DNA of 64,000 nt from Thiobacillus denitrificans ATCC 25259 (GTDB lineage: Bacteria; Pseudomonadota; Gammaproteobacteria; Burkholderiales; Thiobacillaceae). The position numbers and the translations under genes were made by a program. Below the pieces are notes generated by a model. That model was not told the DNA's origin. It did not search any database and saw only the letters and a program-made list of their open reading frames with translations. The DNA is taken from positions 1,736,001-1,800,000 of the forward strand of contig NC_007404.1 in assembly GCF_000012745.1 (NCBI RefSeq), given 5' to 3'. Positions 29,927 through 37,427 of the stretch are shown here, one piece after another. Position 1 is the stretch's first letter; the number at the start of each line of letters is the position of its first letter.

Positions 29927-31224
29927 CAGGCACGTCCCATCAGTTCGTCAAAAGAGGTTGCCACATCTACCACGGTAGCCTGATCTGCGACCCATGCTAC
30001 CACGTTCTCCTCGAGCGCCAGGGACTCGATCTCCTGCATCCGTTCCGGGCTCTGGTAGTACCACTGGACCACCTGATCCGGCTCCTCGTAACTCTGGGCC
30101 TGGTCCTGAATCAGGCTACGTATCTGCTCGGGCTGGGCGGCAAGCTTGTTCGCCTGCACGATCTCGGCAAGGATCAACCCGAGGCGGACGCGCCGTTCGG
30201 CCTGCCCGGTAAACATATCGGCACTAAGCTTCATCGACTGAACCCCGCGCGACTGCATGTCGGCTTCGGTCATGCGGCGCAGGCGATCCATTTCCATTTC
30301 GACCAGGCTGCGCGGCAGATCGAGCGTGCTTTTCTGCAGCAACAGCTCCATCGCCTGCTCCTTGAGCTTGGCCTGGACCCGGCGTTTGACTTCGCGCTCC
30401 AGGTTTGACTTCACTTCGGCCTTGAGTTTCTCGACGTCGCCATCTTCGACACCGAGCGCCTCCGCGAATTCCGCATCGACCGGCGGCAGTACCGGCGCCT
30501 GGACTTCCTTCACCTGCACCTCGAAATGCGCGGTCTTGTCGGCGAGTTCGCGGGCCGCGTATTCGGCAGGGAAGGTGAGGTCAAAACCCTTGCTGTCGCC
30601 GGCCTTGAGGCCAACCAGAGCCTGTTCGAAATCCTTGAGCAGACGGCCCTCGCCGATCACCGCGGCGAAATCCTCGCCTCGGCCGCCTTCGAAAGGCGCG
30701 CCGTCGACGGTGCCTTGGTAGTCGAACTTGACCAGATCGCCCTCGGCCGCCGCACGCGCGGCCGTGGCGAAGGTGCGGCGCTGCTTCTGCAGCACCTCGA
30801 GGGTTTTGGCGACGTCGGCGTCACCGAGCTCGACGACCGGGCGGTTCAGCGTCGCCGAATCGAGGGCGTCGATTTTCACCTCCGGGTAGACTTCGAAGCT
30901 CGCGCTGAAGGTCATTTCCGCCGCTGCCGACGCGTCGGCCTTGGGCTCGAACCGGGGATAGCCGGCGATTCTGAGCTGGTGCGTCTGCACGGCCTCGCCG
31001 AAGCGCGTCTTCAGGGTCTCGCCCAGGACCTCCTGCCGCACGCCGGCGCCATGTTGGCGCGCGACCGCCGAGAGCGGTGCCTTGCCAGGCCGGAAGCCAT
31101 GCATCTTGACGCTGCGGGCCAAGCGCTTGAGGCGGCTCTGCACCTCGGTTTCCAGCTGATCCACAGGCACGCTGATGTCCAGGCGCCGGGCCAGACCTTC
31201 GAGAACTTCAAGATTTCCTTGCAT
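29926..31224 (-). CDS. tig: Trigger factor
   Basis: 432 residues, family length. Ribosome-associated chaperone and prolyl isomerase. The N-terminal ribosome-binding domain carries the signature [10 protein letters not shown] (family G-F-R-x-G-K-x-P), the FKBP-type PPIase domain spans about 150-235 ([25 protein letters not shown]...), and the C-terminal chaperone arms follow. The ATG at 31224 gives the usual [20 protein letters not shown] start. Only 53 bases separate it from the integrated element's border, so its native upstream region has been displaced by element DNA. Confidence 0.97.
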   Translation of the reverse strand: MQGNLEVLEGLARRLDISVPVDQLETEVQSRLKRLARSVKMHGFRPGKAPLSAVARQHGAGVRQEVLGETLKTRFGEAVQTHQLRIAGYPRFEPKADASAAAEMTFSASFEVYPEVKIDALDSATLNRPVVELGDADVAKTLEVLQKQRRTFATAARAAAEGDLVKFDYQGTVDGAPFEGGRGEDFAAVIGEGRLLKDFEQALVGLKAGDSKGFDLTFPAEYAARELADKTAHFEVQVKEVQAPVLPPVDAEFAEALGVEDGDVEKLKAEVKSNLEREVKRRVQAKLKEQAMELLLQKSTLDLPRSLVEMEMDRLRRMTEADMQSRGVQSMKLSADMFTGQAERRVRLGLILAEIVQANKLAAQPEQIRSLIQDQAQSYEEPDQVVQWYYQSPERMQEIESLALEENVVAWVADQATVVDVATSFDELMGRA

Positions 31225-31277
31225 GAGACTTCCTGGCTGAATTGGTTGAAATAGCGGAGAACTGATGTTGAAGTCGA

Positions 31278-31330
<53 letters not shown>

Positions 31331-31394
31331 GGCAACTGCCGTTTTGGTTTTTCGCTTTAATTACAATTAATTAAAAAATCACCACTCGAATTTT

Positions 31395-31413
31395 CGGGAA
31401 AATACGGGAAAAT
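31395..31413 (+). repeat. Paired CGGGAAAAT motif, candidate integrase arm site (left)
   Basis: CGGGAAAAT occurs twice with a 10-bp period, 65 bp inside the left attachment repeat and just before the integrase gene. An identical pair occurs at the other border. Confidence 0.6.
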
Positions 31414-31439
31414 CCGGGGGTCCGAGAAAACTAAAGGCC

Positions 31440-32510
31440 ATGAATTCTAGCGTGAATGCAAAAACCCGGAAACCTACGGCCAAAGCCCGCGATGGGGTCA
31501 AGGTCGAGAAGAACATTTACCGGCGAGGGGAGTACAGCTACCAGGTAAAGATGATGTTTGGCGGCCATGCCGTCGTGGAAACCTTCGACACCCTGCCAGA
31601 GGCTCGCGCCTTCCGGGACAGCAAAAAAGCAGCAAGCGTCATTGACCCGGACTTCAAGCGGGTGCTGGAGAGCCGCATCAAGAAGACCGAGGCGGCCAGT
31701 TCAAGCCTGGGCTGGCTGCTCAATCGGTATGAAGCGGAAGTCACCTCGGGGAAGAAAAGCGCTACATCCGAGCGCTACCGGATAGGCAAGCTGAAGCGGT
31801 ACCGCATCGCCGGGCTCAGTATCTACACCATCAGTGCTGACGATGTGGCCGAGTTCCTTGGCGATCTCAAGGCTGACGGCGTGGCCTCTCCAGGTCAGCG
31901 CAAATACTGCGCCCTCCTTTCACACGTCTTCAATACGGCCGCAAAGCGCTGGCGGCTGAAGGTATCGAACCCGATCACCAGCCTGGAACTTCCTGCCGGC
32001 GGCAAGGCTCGCGATCGCCGCCTAGAACCGGGTGAGGCCGACACGCTGCTTGCTGAACTGGACAAGGAAAACGCCTACGCCGGTGCCTATGCTCGCCTCG
32101 GCATCGAGACCGCCATGCGTCGAGGCGAGCTGCTTGGCCTGGCGTGGGACGACGTGGATCTGAAAAACAGGGTGGCCGAGCTGCGCGACACCAAGAATGG
32201 CGAGGGCCGGCGCGTGCCGCTATCCAGGGCGGCAATCAAGGTCCTGCGCGCCCTCCCCCGCCCTCATAAGGGCCCCGTTCTCCCCATTGGGGCTTCCGCC
32301 TTACGCGGCGCTTGGGGTCGGGCGAAAGAGAAGGTGGGGATCAAGGATTTGAGGATCCACGACCTGCGGCACGAGGCCACCTCGCGCCTGTTTGAGAAAG
32401 GCGTGTTTGACAGCATGGAAGTCGCCAGCATCACCGGTCACAAGACCTTACAAATGCTCAAACGGTACACGCACCTACGGGCCGAGGATCTGGCGAAGAA
32501 GCTGGGTTAG
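31440..32510 (+). CDS. Tyrosine recombinase integrase of the element
   Basis: 356 residues. N-terminal Arm-type DNA-binding region (GEYSYQVKMMFGGHAVVETFDTLPEARAFRDSKK), core-binding SAM-like domain at about 90-180, and catalytic domain with Arg in TAMRRGELLGL, Lys in DTKNGEGRRVPL, HDLRHEATSR (His and second Arg), GHKTLQ, and the nucleophile Tyr in LKRYTHL. All catalytic residues are present. It lies 110 bp from the left attachment repeat and would catalyse insertion into and excision from tRNA-Leu. Confidence 0.95.
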   Translation: MNSSVNAKTRKPTAKARDGVKVEKNIYRRGEYSYQVKMMFGGHAVVETFDTLPEARAFRDSKKAASVIDPDFKRVLESRIKKTEAASSSLGWLLNRYEAEVTSGKKSATSERYRIGKLKRYRIAGLSIYTISADDVAEFLGDLKADGVASPGQRKYCALLSHVFNTAAKRWRLKVSNPITSLELPAGGKARDRRLEPGEADTLLAELDKENAYAGAYARLGIETAMRRGELLGLAWDDVDLKNRVAELRDTKNGEGRRVPLSRAAIKVLRALPRPHKGPVLPIGASALRGAWGRAKEKVGIKDLRIHDLRHEATSRLFEKGVFDSMEVASITGHKTLQMLKRYTHLRAEDLAKKLG

Positions 32511-32522
32511 AAAGGTGTCGCG

Positions 32523-32912
32523 TCAGGGCTCGAGAGCACTGCGAATGGCCTCCCTAACCTTCGGCTCCACCTTGCTACTTTTCGACTTCAGAAGGGCGCG
32601 CGCCGCCTCTGGGAAGACCTTGCTCCAAAGGAACCTCAGCTCTGCCGAGTACACAAAGTTCTCGTCCTCGCTTTGAATTTTCTTCAGTTCATCCGCCAGC
32701 GATTCCCGGAACTTCTTTTCAAATCCATCTGAATCCTCAGCTTCCATTTCATTCCAGCGAATGGCATTCGCAAGCGTCAAATACGCGCCTTTGCCCTGAC
32801 CTGCGATAACGCCAATACCGCGATAGGCGAGGAGGAGCATGCCCTCCTGTGAGGTCGGCGCGCCGGTCGCAACATCTACGGGCAGCAAATACTGGGATGG
32901 ATCGAACGGCAC
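32523..32912 (-). CDS. Hypothetical protein of the element
   Basis: 129 residues, not recognised. The GTG at 32912 (VPFDPSQYLLPVDVATG) is preceded by AGGAGG at six bases, so it is preferred over the longer open frame to 33005. N-terminal part mixed alpha/beta, C-terminal half highly charged and helical (KKFRESLADELKKIQSEDE..., KSKSSKVEPKVREAIRSALEP). No signal peptide or membrane segment. It is convergent with the integrase, 12 bases apart. Cargo gene of unknown function. Confidence 0.7.
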   Translation of the reverse strand: MPFDPSQYLLPVDVATGAPTSQEGMLLLAYRGIGVIAGQGKGAYLTLANAIRWNEMEAEDSDGFEKKFRESLADELKKIQSEDENFVYSAELRFLWSKVFPEAARALLKSKSSKVEPKVREAIRSALEP

Positions 32913-32952
32913 GGTGGTCCTCCTCCTGGATGGGGCGAAATGCAGACGGTAG

Positions 32953-33074
32953 CCTGCCAAGTATTCGGGCACTCGGCAATTGGCAGGGTGAGCCTTGCCC
33001 GCCACGCCTGTCGGCGTGGCAAGTCAAAAGCTGGGACTTTAGGGGCGCCTTCGGCGTGTTCCGCCTGTCGGCGG
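32953..33074. other. Cluster of intergenic hairpins
   Basis: CCTGCCAA/TTGGCAGG (32953-32960 with 32980-32987), GCCACGCC-TGTC-GGCGTGGC (33001-33020) and CCGCC-TGTC-GGCGG (33061-33074) follow each other. The last two share the CGCCTGTCGGCG core. They lie between the starts of two divergent unknown genes. Confidence 0.5.
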
Positions 33075-33148
33075 GAGCAGCGAGATTTTGAGCCATGGCA
33101 GCGGACACGAATTAGACTGTATTCCTTTTTATCGCCAGCTACTGACGT

Positions 33149-33805
33149 ATGACATTCGACCAGCTCGACCAGCTCTTACCCGTTCTTACACTGATCTTCG
33201 GCTGGTTTCTGAGTGAGGGGAGTCATCTCCTACGGAAGAGAGGAAGCCACAGGGAGGCTGTTCGCCTCGCGCTCGCCGAGTTACTTGAACTCCGCCACTC
33301 GATGATTGGAAATCGCTTCCTGTTTGACGAGCTTGCCAAACACATTCAGTTGCCGGCGTCAGCAATATTCCAGATAAAAAACGCGCTCCCGGCACCGCTG
33401 CAAAAAGACCCCGCTTTAGCAGACCGATTTGACAAAGCCCTGACGGAGGTCGCGAAACACAACCCATTCCTCGCATTTCGCTTGCGGGGAAAGAATATTG
33501 TTAATCTCATTGAGATGGCGTTTCACCCGGAGACGATCCAAGACGACCGATTTGCCGAATTCGCGCAAAGAGCACATGAGGAACTGTATGACGAAATTCT
33601 GCCTGTGCTCAACGATGTGATTGTTAGCACGGCTCGCCACGCGGGACTTGGGGATTGGAGCAGAGCGTTCTACCTTATTCGACTAAGGCCATCAGTCAAC
33701 TCAGAAGTTAGAACCGTAGTAGATCGCCTCCTCAAGTCGATAGTTGATCAGCTCAGGGCTTTAGACATAGGTGTCCCGGTCGAGCCGACCACGAATCGCT
33801 CATAG
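33149..33805 (+). CDS. Hypothetical protein with N-terminal membrane segment
   Basis: 218 residues, unrecognised. A single hydrophobic segment at about residues 8-22 (QLLPVLTLIFGWFLSEGSHLL) is followed by a basic stretch and an all-helical, soluble C-terminal domain (LALAELLELRHSMIGNRFLFDELAKHI..., EFAQRAHEELYDEILPVLNDVIVSTARHAG). Base composition is lower in G+C than the flanking transfer genes, suggesting separate acquisition. Divergent from the 129-residue gene across a hairpin-rich gap. A role in defence or as other cargo is possible but unsupported. Confidence 0.75.
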   Translation: MTFDQLDQLLPVLTLIFGWFLSEGSHLLRKRGSHREAVRLALAELLELRHSMIGNRFLFDELAKHIQLPASAIFQIKNALPAPLQKDPALADRFDKALTEVAKHNPFLAFRLRGKNIVNLIEMAFHPETIQDDRFAEFAQRAHEELYDEILPVLNDVIVSTARHAGLGDWSRAFYLIRLRPSVNSEVRTVVDRLLKSIVDQLRALDIGVPVEPTTNRS

Positions 33806-33996
33806 TCAAGCACCCAAGCCACCAGTTCGCGCAAGTGGCCGCGTTCGCCATCGTCCAGCGTGCTGATGGCACGAGCGACCGCCTGCGGATAAGTCTCACC
33901 CTGAGCACGCGTGATTTTTATCCCACCGCCTAGCCAGGCGCGGGACTGCAATAAGCGGCCGGCCGCCACAAGTGCTGCCGCCTGGTTGCTGTTCAT
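33748..33996 (-). CDS. Small hypothetical protein
   Basis: 82 residues, unrecognised: NQAAALVAAGRLLQSRAWLGGGIKITRAQGETYPQAVARAISTLDDGERGHLRELVAWVLDYERFVVG pattern, soluble. Its 3' end overlaps that of the convergent 218-residue gene by 58 bp. No strong ribosome site precedes the ATG. The composition looks like a real protein; kept at moderate confidence. Confidence 0.5.
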   Translation of the reverse strand: MNSNQAAALVAAGRLLQSRAWLGGGIKITRAQGETYPQAVARAISTLDDGERGHLRELVAWVLDYERFVVGSTGTPMSKALS

Positions 33997-34048
33997 TCGT
34001 GTGAAAAGGTGCGCTGAAACACTAACTCGCCTAGACCGCCAACGCTTT

Positions 34049-34510
34049 TCAGGGGAAAGGGTGAGCGCGGAAAAACCAAGGTGTCACCGGCGCAGGATCG
34101 TTCCAGAGGCCGCGACGTTCAGCGCGGGCTTGCTGTTCCAACCCGATCAGTGAACGGTCCCTGAGGTACTGGCGATAAGCCCACGCCATGCCGCGATCAA
34201 CCATCGCAGCGTTGATGTTCATGCCGGCGACGAAGACGGTGCCTAGCCGGCGGCCGTAATGATCTGCCCCGGCATCGGACACGGTGACCACCCGTCGAAA
34301 CACCATGGCGGACAAGGCTTGCCGGGCGCGTGTCCCGTACGCCTGCCGGCGCTCCGGCGCATCGATCTGAGCCAGGCGGACGCGTACAGGGCGGTTTTGT
34401 ACAAGGACGTCCAGCGTATCGCCGTCGACGATGCGAACGACGGTGCCGGAGAAATCCGCGAGTGCGGCCGAGCTAGCGGCCAGCAGGACGGCGACAAGTG
34501 CGGCGCGCAT
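34049..34510 (-). CDS. Secreted thermonuclease-family (SNase) nuclease
   Basis: 153 residues. A signal peptide (ALVAVLLAASSAALA) precedes a staphylococcal-nuclease domain: GTVVRIVDGDTLDVL, VRLAQIDAPERRQAYG (catalytic Arg/Glu region), DHYGRRLGTVFVAGMNINAAMVDRGMAWAYRQY. Such small periplasmic nucleases are common on conjugative plasmids and integrative elements. The role there is not settled; processing of incoming or extracellular DNA is the usual proposal. Confidence 0.88.
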   Translation of the reverse strand: MRAALVAVLLAASSAALADFSGTVVRIVDGDTLDVLVQNRPVRVRLAQIDAPERRQAYGTRARQALSAMVFRRVVTVSDAGADHYGRRLGTVFVAGMNINAAMVDRGMAWAYRQYLRDRSLIGLEQQARAERRGLWNDPAPVTPWFFRAHPFP

Positions 34511-34532
34511 AGATCGTCAAGGATTTGATCGT

Positions 34533-34838
34533 TTACGCAGTAACTTGTATCGCCTTATCAGCGATGGCCGCCAGCACTTCACGGCATGAGTTAACGCCGT
34601 CCGATTTCATTTCCTCCAGCAGATGCAAATATCGGCCGATGCTCAGCTCGTACCTACCCCGAAACTCCCGGCCCGCCATGTTATTCCAGGGGCCAGGCCA
34701 GCCCCACACCTCGATGCAACCCTCGTCCTCCGAGGCCTGGAGTGTTCCGTCGCCCGCTTGCACGTACACGCCGTCGACTTTGTGGTCTTCGTTACTAGTC
34801 ACGGCGAGGTCGAACGATTTGCCCTGTGTTTTTTCCAT
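34533..34838 (-). CDS. Hypothetical protein
   Basis: 101 residues, unrecognised. The ATG at 34838 follows AAGGAAGG, so it is chosen over the upstream in-frame start. Soluble, acidic, Trp/Gly-rich middle (CIEVWGWPGPWNNMAGREFRGRYELSIGRYLHLLEEMKSDG). Immediately downstream of the 11-bp repeat cluster, so these repeats may be in its control region. Confidence 0.65.
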   Translation of the reverse strand: MEKTQGKSFDLAVTSNEDHKVDGVYVQAGDGTLQASEDEGCIEVWGWPGPWNNMAGREFRGRYELSIGRYLHLLEEMKSDGVNSCREVLAAIADKAIQVTA

Positions 34839-34859
34839 AGTCCTTCCTTTCATGTAAAG

Positions 34860-35007
34860 ACTGATTTGCGACTTCTCTGCGACTGATCCTGACCGGCACC
34901 GTCGGCAGGCTCAGGCACAACAACTGATTTGCGACTGATTTCCGACTGATTGCTCAAGCCGTCACGAGGCGACCAAGCTCGGGGAACTGATTTCCGACTG
35001 ATTTGCG
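34860..35007. repeat. Cluster of 11-bp repeats ACTGATTT(G/C)CG
   Basis: Full copies at 34860-34870, 34923-34933, 34934-34944, 34986-34996 and 34997-35007, with partial copies at 34882 and 34945. Several are head-to-tail at exactly 11 bp, one helical turn. They span the gap between two genes and run into the 3' end of the upstream one. Iterons of an origin or operators of a regulator are both possible. Confidence 0.8.
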
Positions 35008-35405
35008 ACGTTTTCAAGTGCGCGCCACTCGTCGGTGCCTTCGAGCAACGACACGCGCATGCGCACGTCGCGGCACCCAATCAGGTACGCGGCCCGCTCA
35101 ACATCGCCAGCGCGTCGGCAATGGAGATAGAGCCGGTCAAGCTCTTCGGGCCGGCAGCTGATGGGATCCAGCGAGTCGAACAGCCAGTCCAGGTCGCCGG
35201 CTTCGTCGGCAGGCTGAGGCTCTAGTTCGGGAGCTTCGATGTGGCGGATGAACGCTGCCGTGGCCTCGTCGATAGGTGCGGCGATCGGCGAGAAAAACCG
35301 TTGGCACTTAATGCGATCGAGGGCTTTTGCTTTGCGCTCCCGCGCCATCGTCTCGAAGTGCAAGCGGGCAACGTACATAATCGATTCAGCGGTTTGTTGA
35401 TCCAT
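34962..35405 (-). CDS. Hypothetical protein of the transfer region
   Basis: 147 residues from the ATG at 35405, which lies nine bases after GGGG; an ATG at 35414 directly abuts that site and is less likely. Unrecognised. Helical, soluble, with a pair of Cys (about 53 and 85 from the track of the sequence: KCQRF, SCRPEELDRLYLHCRR). The last codons are made of the 11-bp repeat DNA (NQSEIS). Follows the TraY-like gene on the same strand with a short gap, so probably the tail of the transfer operon. Confidence 0.65.
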   Translation of the reverse strand: MDQQTAESIMYVARLHFETMARERKAKALDRIKCQRFFSPIAAPIDEATAAFIRHIEAPELEPQPADEAGDLDWLFDSLDPISCRPEELDRLYLHCRRAGDVERAAYLIGCRDVRMRVSLLEGTDEWRALENVANQSEISSPSLVAS

Positions 35406-35429
35406 TTTTTTCATCCCCTTTTCGTTGAT

Positions 35430-37427
35430 TTACAGCTTCGCTGCGGCTTTTCCCGCGAGCACCGCGGACTGGAATTTGCCCTCGTGCTGGGCCTCCTGCT
35501 GCCGGCCCAGTCCTTCCCCGACATAGCCGCCGAGCCAGCCCAGCACGCGATCGGGAATGTAGGAGACCAGGTTGAATGCGCCCTGAACGAGGCTGACCAA
35601 CAGCACGGCGAATAGCATCACGCCGCCGACTACCAGCACCACCGCGCCGACGTCGAAGTTTTGGTAGCCCGCGGTTTCCCACGCGAGCGTGTAGAGCTTG
35701 AGGAGCAACGTGCCCAAGGCCAGCATGGCGAGGGATGCAACGACGAAACCGATCACCATCAGCACCGGTCGCAGGAATACCTGCATGATGAAGATGTATC
35801 CGTATTCCGTGCGTCGGCCGAGGCCTTCGCCATCGGTGTCGAGGTGGGCAAAGCTCCAGAGCGGGGCAGCCACCAGGCCTTCGGCCAGCGTGCCCAGCCA
35901 CGTGACGATTCCCGACCAAAACGCGATGAAGGGAATCATCGGCACGTAGATGGAGAGGAAGGCACCGGTCCAAAAGAGAACCTGGCCGATAGTGGTGAGG
36001 CTGTCGAATCCAGGAACCTTCGAGAGCACCGTGGACACGACCGGGATCTTCGACACCAGGAAGACAGCCTGGCCTGCGCCAATGGTCGTATCGCCGAGTT
36101 TCTGCGCGACCACGAGAGGATTCACCAGGCCGCTGTCATTACCGATGCCAGCGATTCCGGCGTTGATCTTGTTCGAGAGCCAGCGCCACACCTCGCCTTC
36201 GCTCGTGAGCCTCTCAGCGAAGTCCTCCATGCCGGCCCAGGCGCCGGACAGGCGGGACATGAACTCGCCTTGCGCGCGGCCTTCCTCGATCTGCACCTCG
36301 GCGACACCCTGACCCATCTGCGAGAACGCTGACAGGTCACTGGAGAGTGTTTTGTAGCTGGATCCCAGCGACACCCAACCGCCCTTTTCCATGCTGCCCG
36401 CCTTGGCGAGCGCTTCGGACGCACGTTGCTGGATTTGCGACTCGTGCGCGGCGACGGCTTGGACAAGACCGGCCTGGTAGGCCTTGGCGATGTCGTCGAC
36501 GCGCTGGCCGACGCCCGCGAAGTCGGCCCCGGTGGCGGCAGCCTGGGCCAGTTCATGGGCCAGCGTCCGCGTCTCCTTGAAGGCCTCAAGCCCGGCCGAT
36601 TCTTGGGCCATGGCCACGGACGTGGCGATGGCAGCCATCGCCGGATCGCTCTTGTTGCTGCCTGCGTCGGCCTTCGCGGTGGGAAAGGAGACGGAGCCGC
36701 AGGCGAATTCGTCGGGCAGCTCAGCCGTGATGCCGCAGACCATGCGGCCTGCCATTTTCTGGCATGTGGCGTATTGCTGCGGCTCGTATTGCAGCGCGCC
36801 GTTCGCCTCGCCGGCCGCTAGCTCGAAGTTGTGGCTCTCGACGCAGGCCGCGACCTTCAGCATTTTCTCAACAGCCTCGCGGGTCTTTGGATCGACGGCC
36901 GTCGACGCCGGGGCCGTGTACTGCGTGGCGCTGGCGGACAGCTGATTGACGCTGCTCGCGAACCCCTGGACGGTGAGGTTCGCGGCGCCAATGCCTAGCA
37001 CGGCCATGAGGTAGACGAAGAGCTGGGCGATCGACCAGCCCTTCACGAAGGGAACGAGCGTAACAATGCCGACGGTCAGGCGGATGGGAACCCACGTGGT
37101 ACTCATGCGCTTGCCGAGAAATTCGCCCTCGTGCGCAGTCTGCACCAACCCAGCCACAACGCCGTACGACAGCCAAGCCAGGCCGAGCGAGAACAGGATG
37201 ATGTTGAGGTTCGTGAAAATCGACGAGAAGATCTCGCCGCCCGGCATGGGGCCGCCAGCCGAGGGGAACAGGCCACCGGGATTACCGAAAACGGTCTGGA
37301 TGAGTTTCAGGCTCTCATCACCACCTTCAGCGGCGGCCAGCATCGAGGCTGGATCAGGCGCGGCCAGCGCCAAGCCGGACACGGCCAGGCCGGCGAGAAC
37401 ATGGAGAAGCGCAGCGGATTTGTTCAT
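35430..37427 (-). CDS. DotA/TraY-like polytopic conjugal transfer membrane protein
   Basis: 665 residues. Signal sequence, a hydrophobic pair near residues 70-150 with the family-typical segment GEFLGKRMSTTWVPIRLTVGIVTLVPFVKGWSIAQLFVYLMAVLGIG, a long periplasmic region (about 165-440) containing six or so Cys, and a C-terminal cluster of membrane helices (about 490-640). This layout matches DotA of type IVB secretion and TraY of IncI plasmids. Its start overlaps the relaxase stop by 4 bp. It is odd here because no other IVB components are present. Confidence 0.75.
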   Translation of the reverse strand: MNKSAALLHVLAGLAVSGLALAAPDPASMLAAAEGGDESLKLIQTVFGNPGGLFPSAGGPMPGGEIFSSIFTNLNIILFSLGLAWLSYGVVAGLVQTAHEGEFLGKRMSTTWVPIRLTVGIVTLVPFVKGWSIAQLFVYLMAVLGIGAANLTVQGFASSVNQLSASATQYTAPASTAVDPKTREAVEKMLKVAACVESHNFELAAGEANGALQYEPQQYATCQKMAGRMVCGITAELPDEFACGSVSFPTAKADAGSNKSDPAMAAIATSVAMAQESAGLEAFKETRTLAHELAQAAATGADFAGVGQRVDDIAKAYQAGLVQAVAAHESQIQQRASEALAKAGSMEKGGWVSLGSSYKTLSSDLSAFSQMGQGVAEVQIEEGRAQGEFMSRLSGAWAGMEDFAERLTSEGEVWRWLSNKINAGIAGIGNDSGLVNPLVVAQKLGDTTIGAGQAVFLVSKIPVVSTVLSKVPGFDSLTTIGQVLFWTGAFLSIYVPMIPFIAFWSGIVTWLGTLAEGLVAAPLWSFAHLDTDGEGLGRRTEYGYIFIMQVFLRPVLMVIGFVVASLAMLALGTLLLKLYTLAWETAGYQNFDVGAVVLVVGGVMLFAVLLVSLVQGAFNLVSYIPDRVLGWLGGYVGEGLGRQQEAQHEGKFQSAVLAGKAAAKL

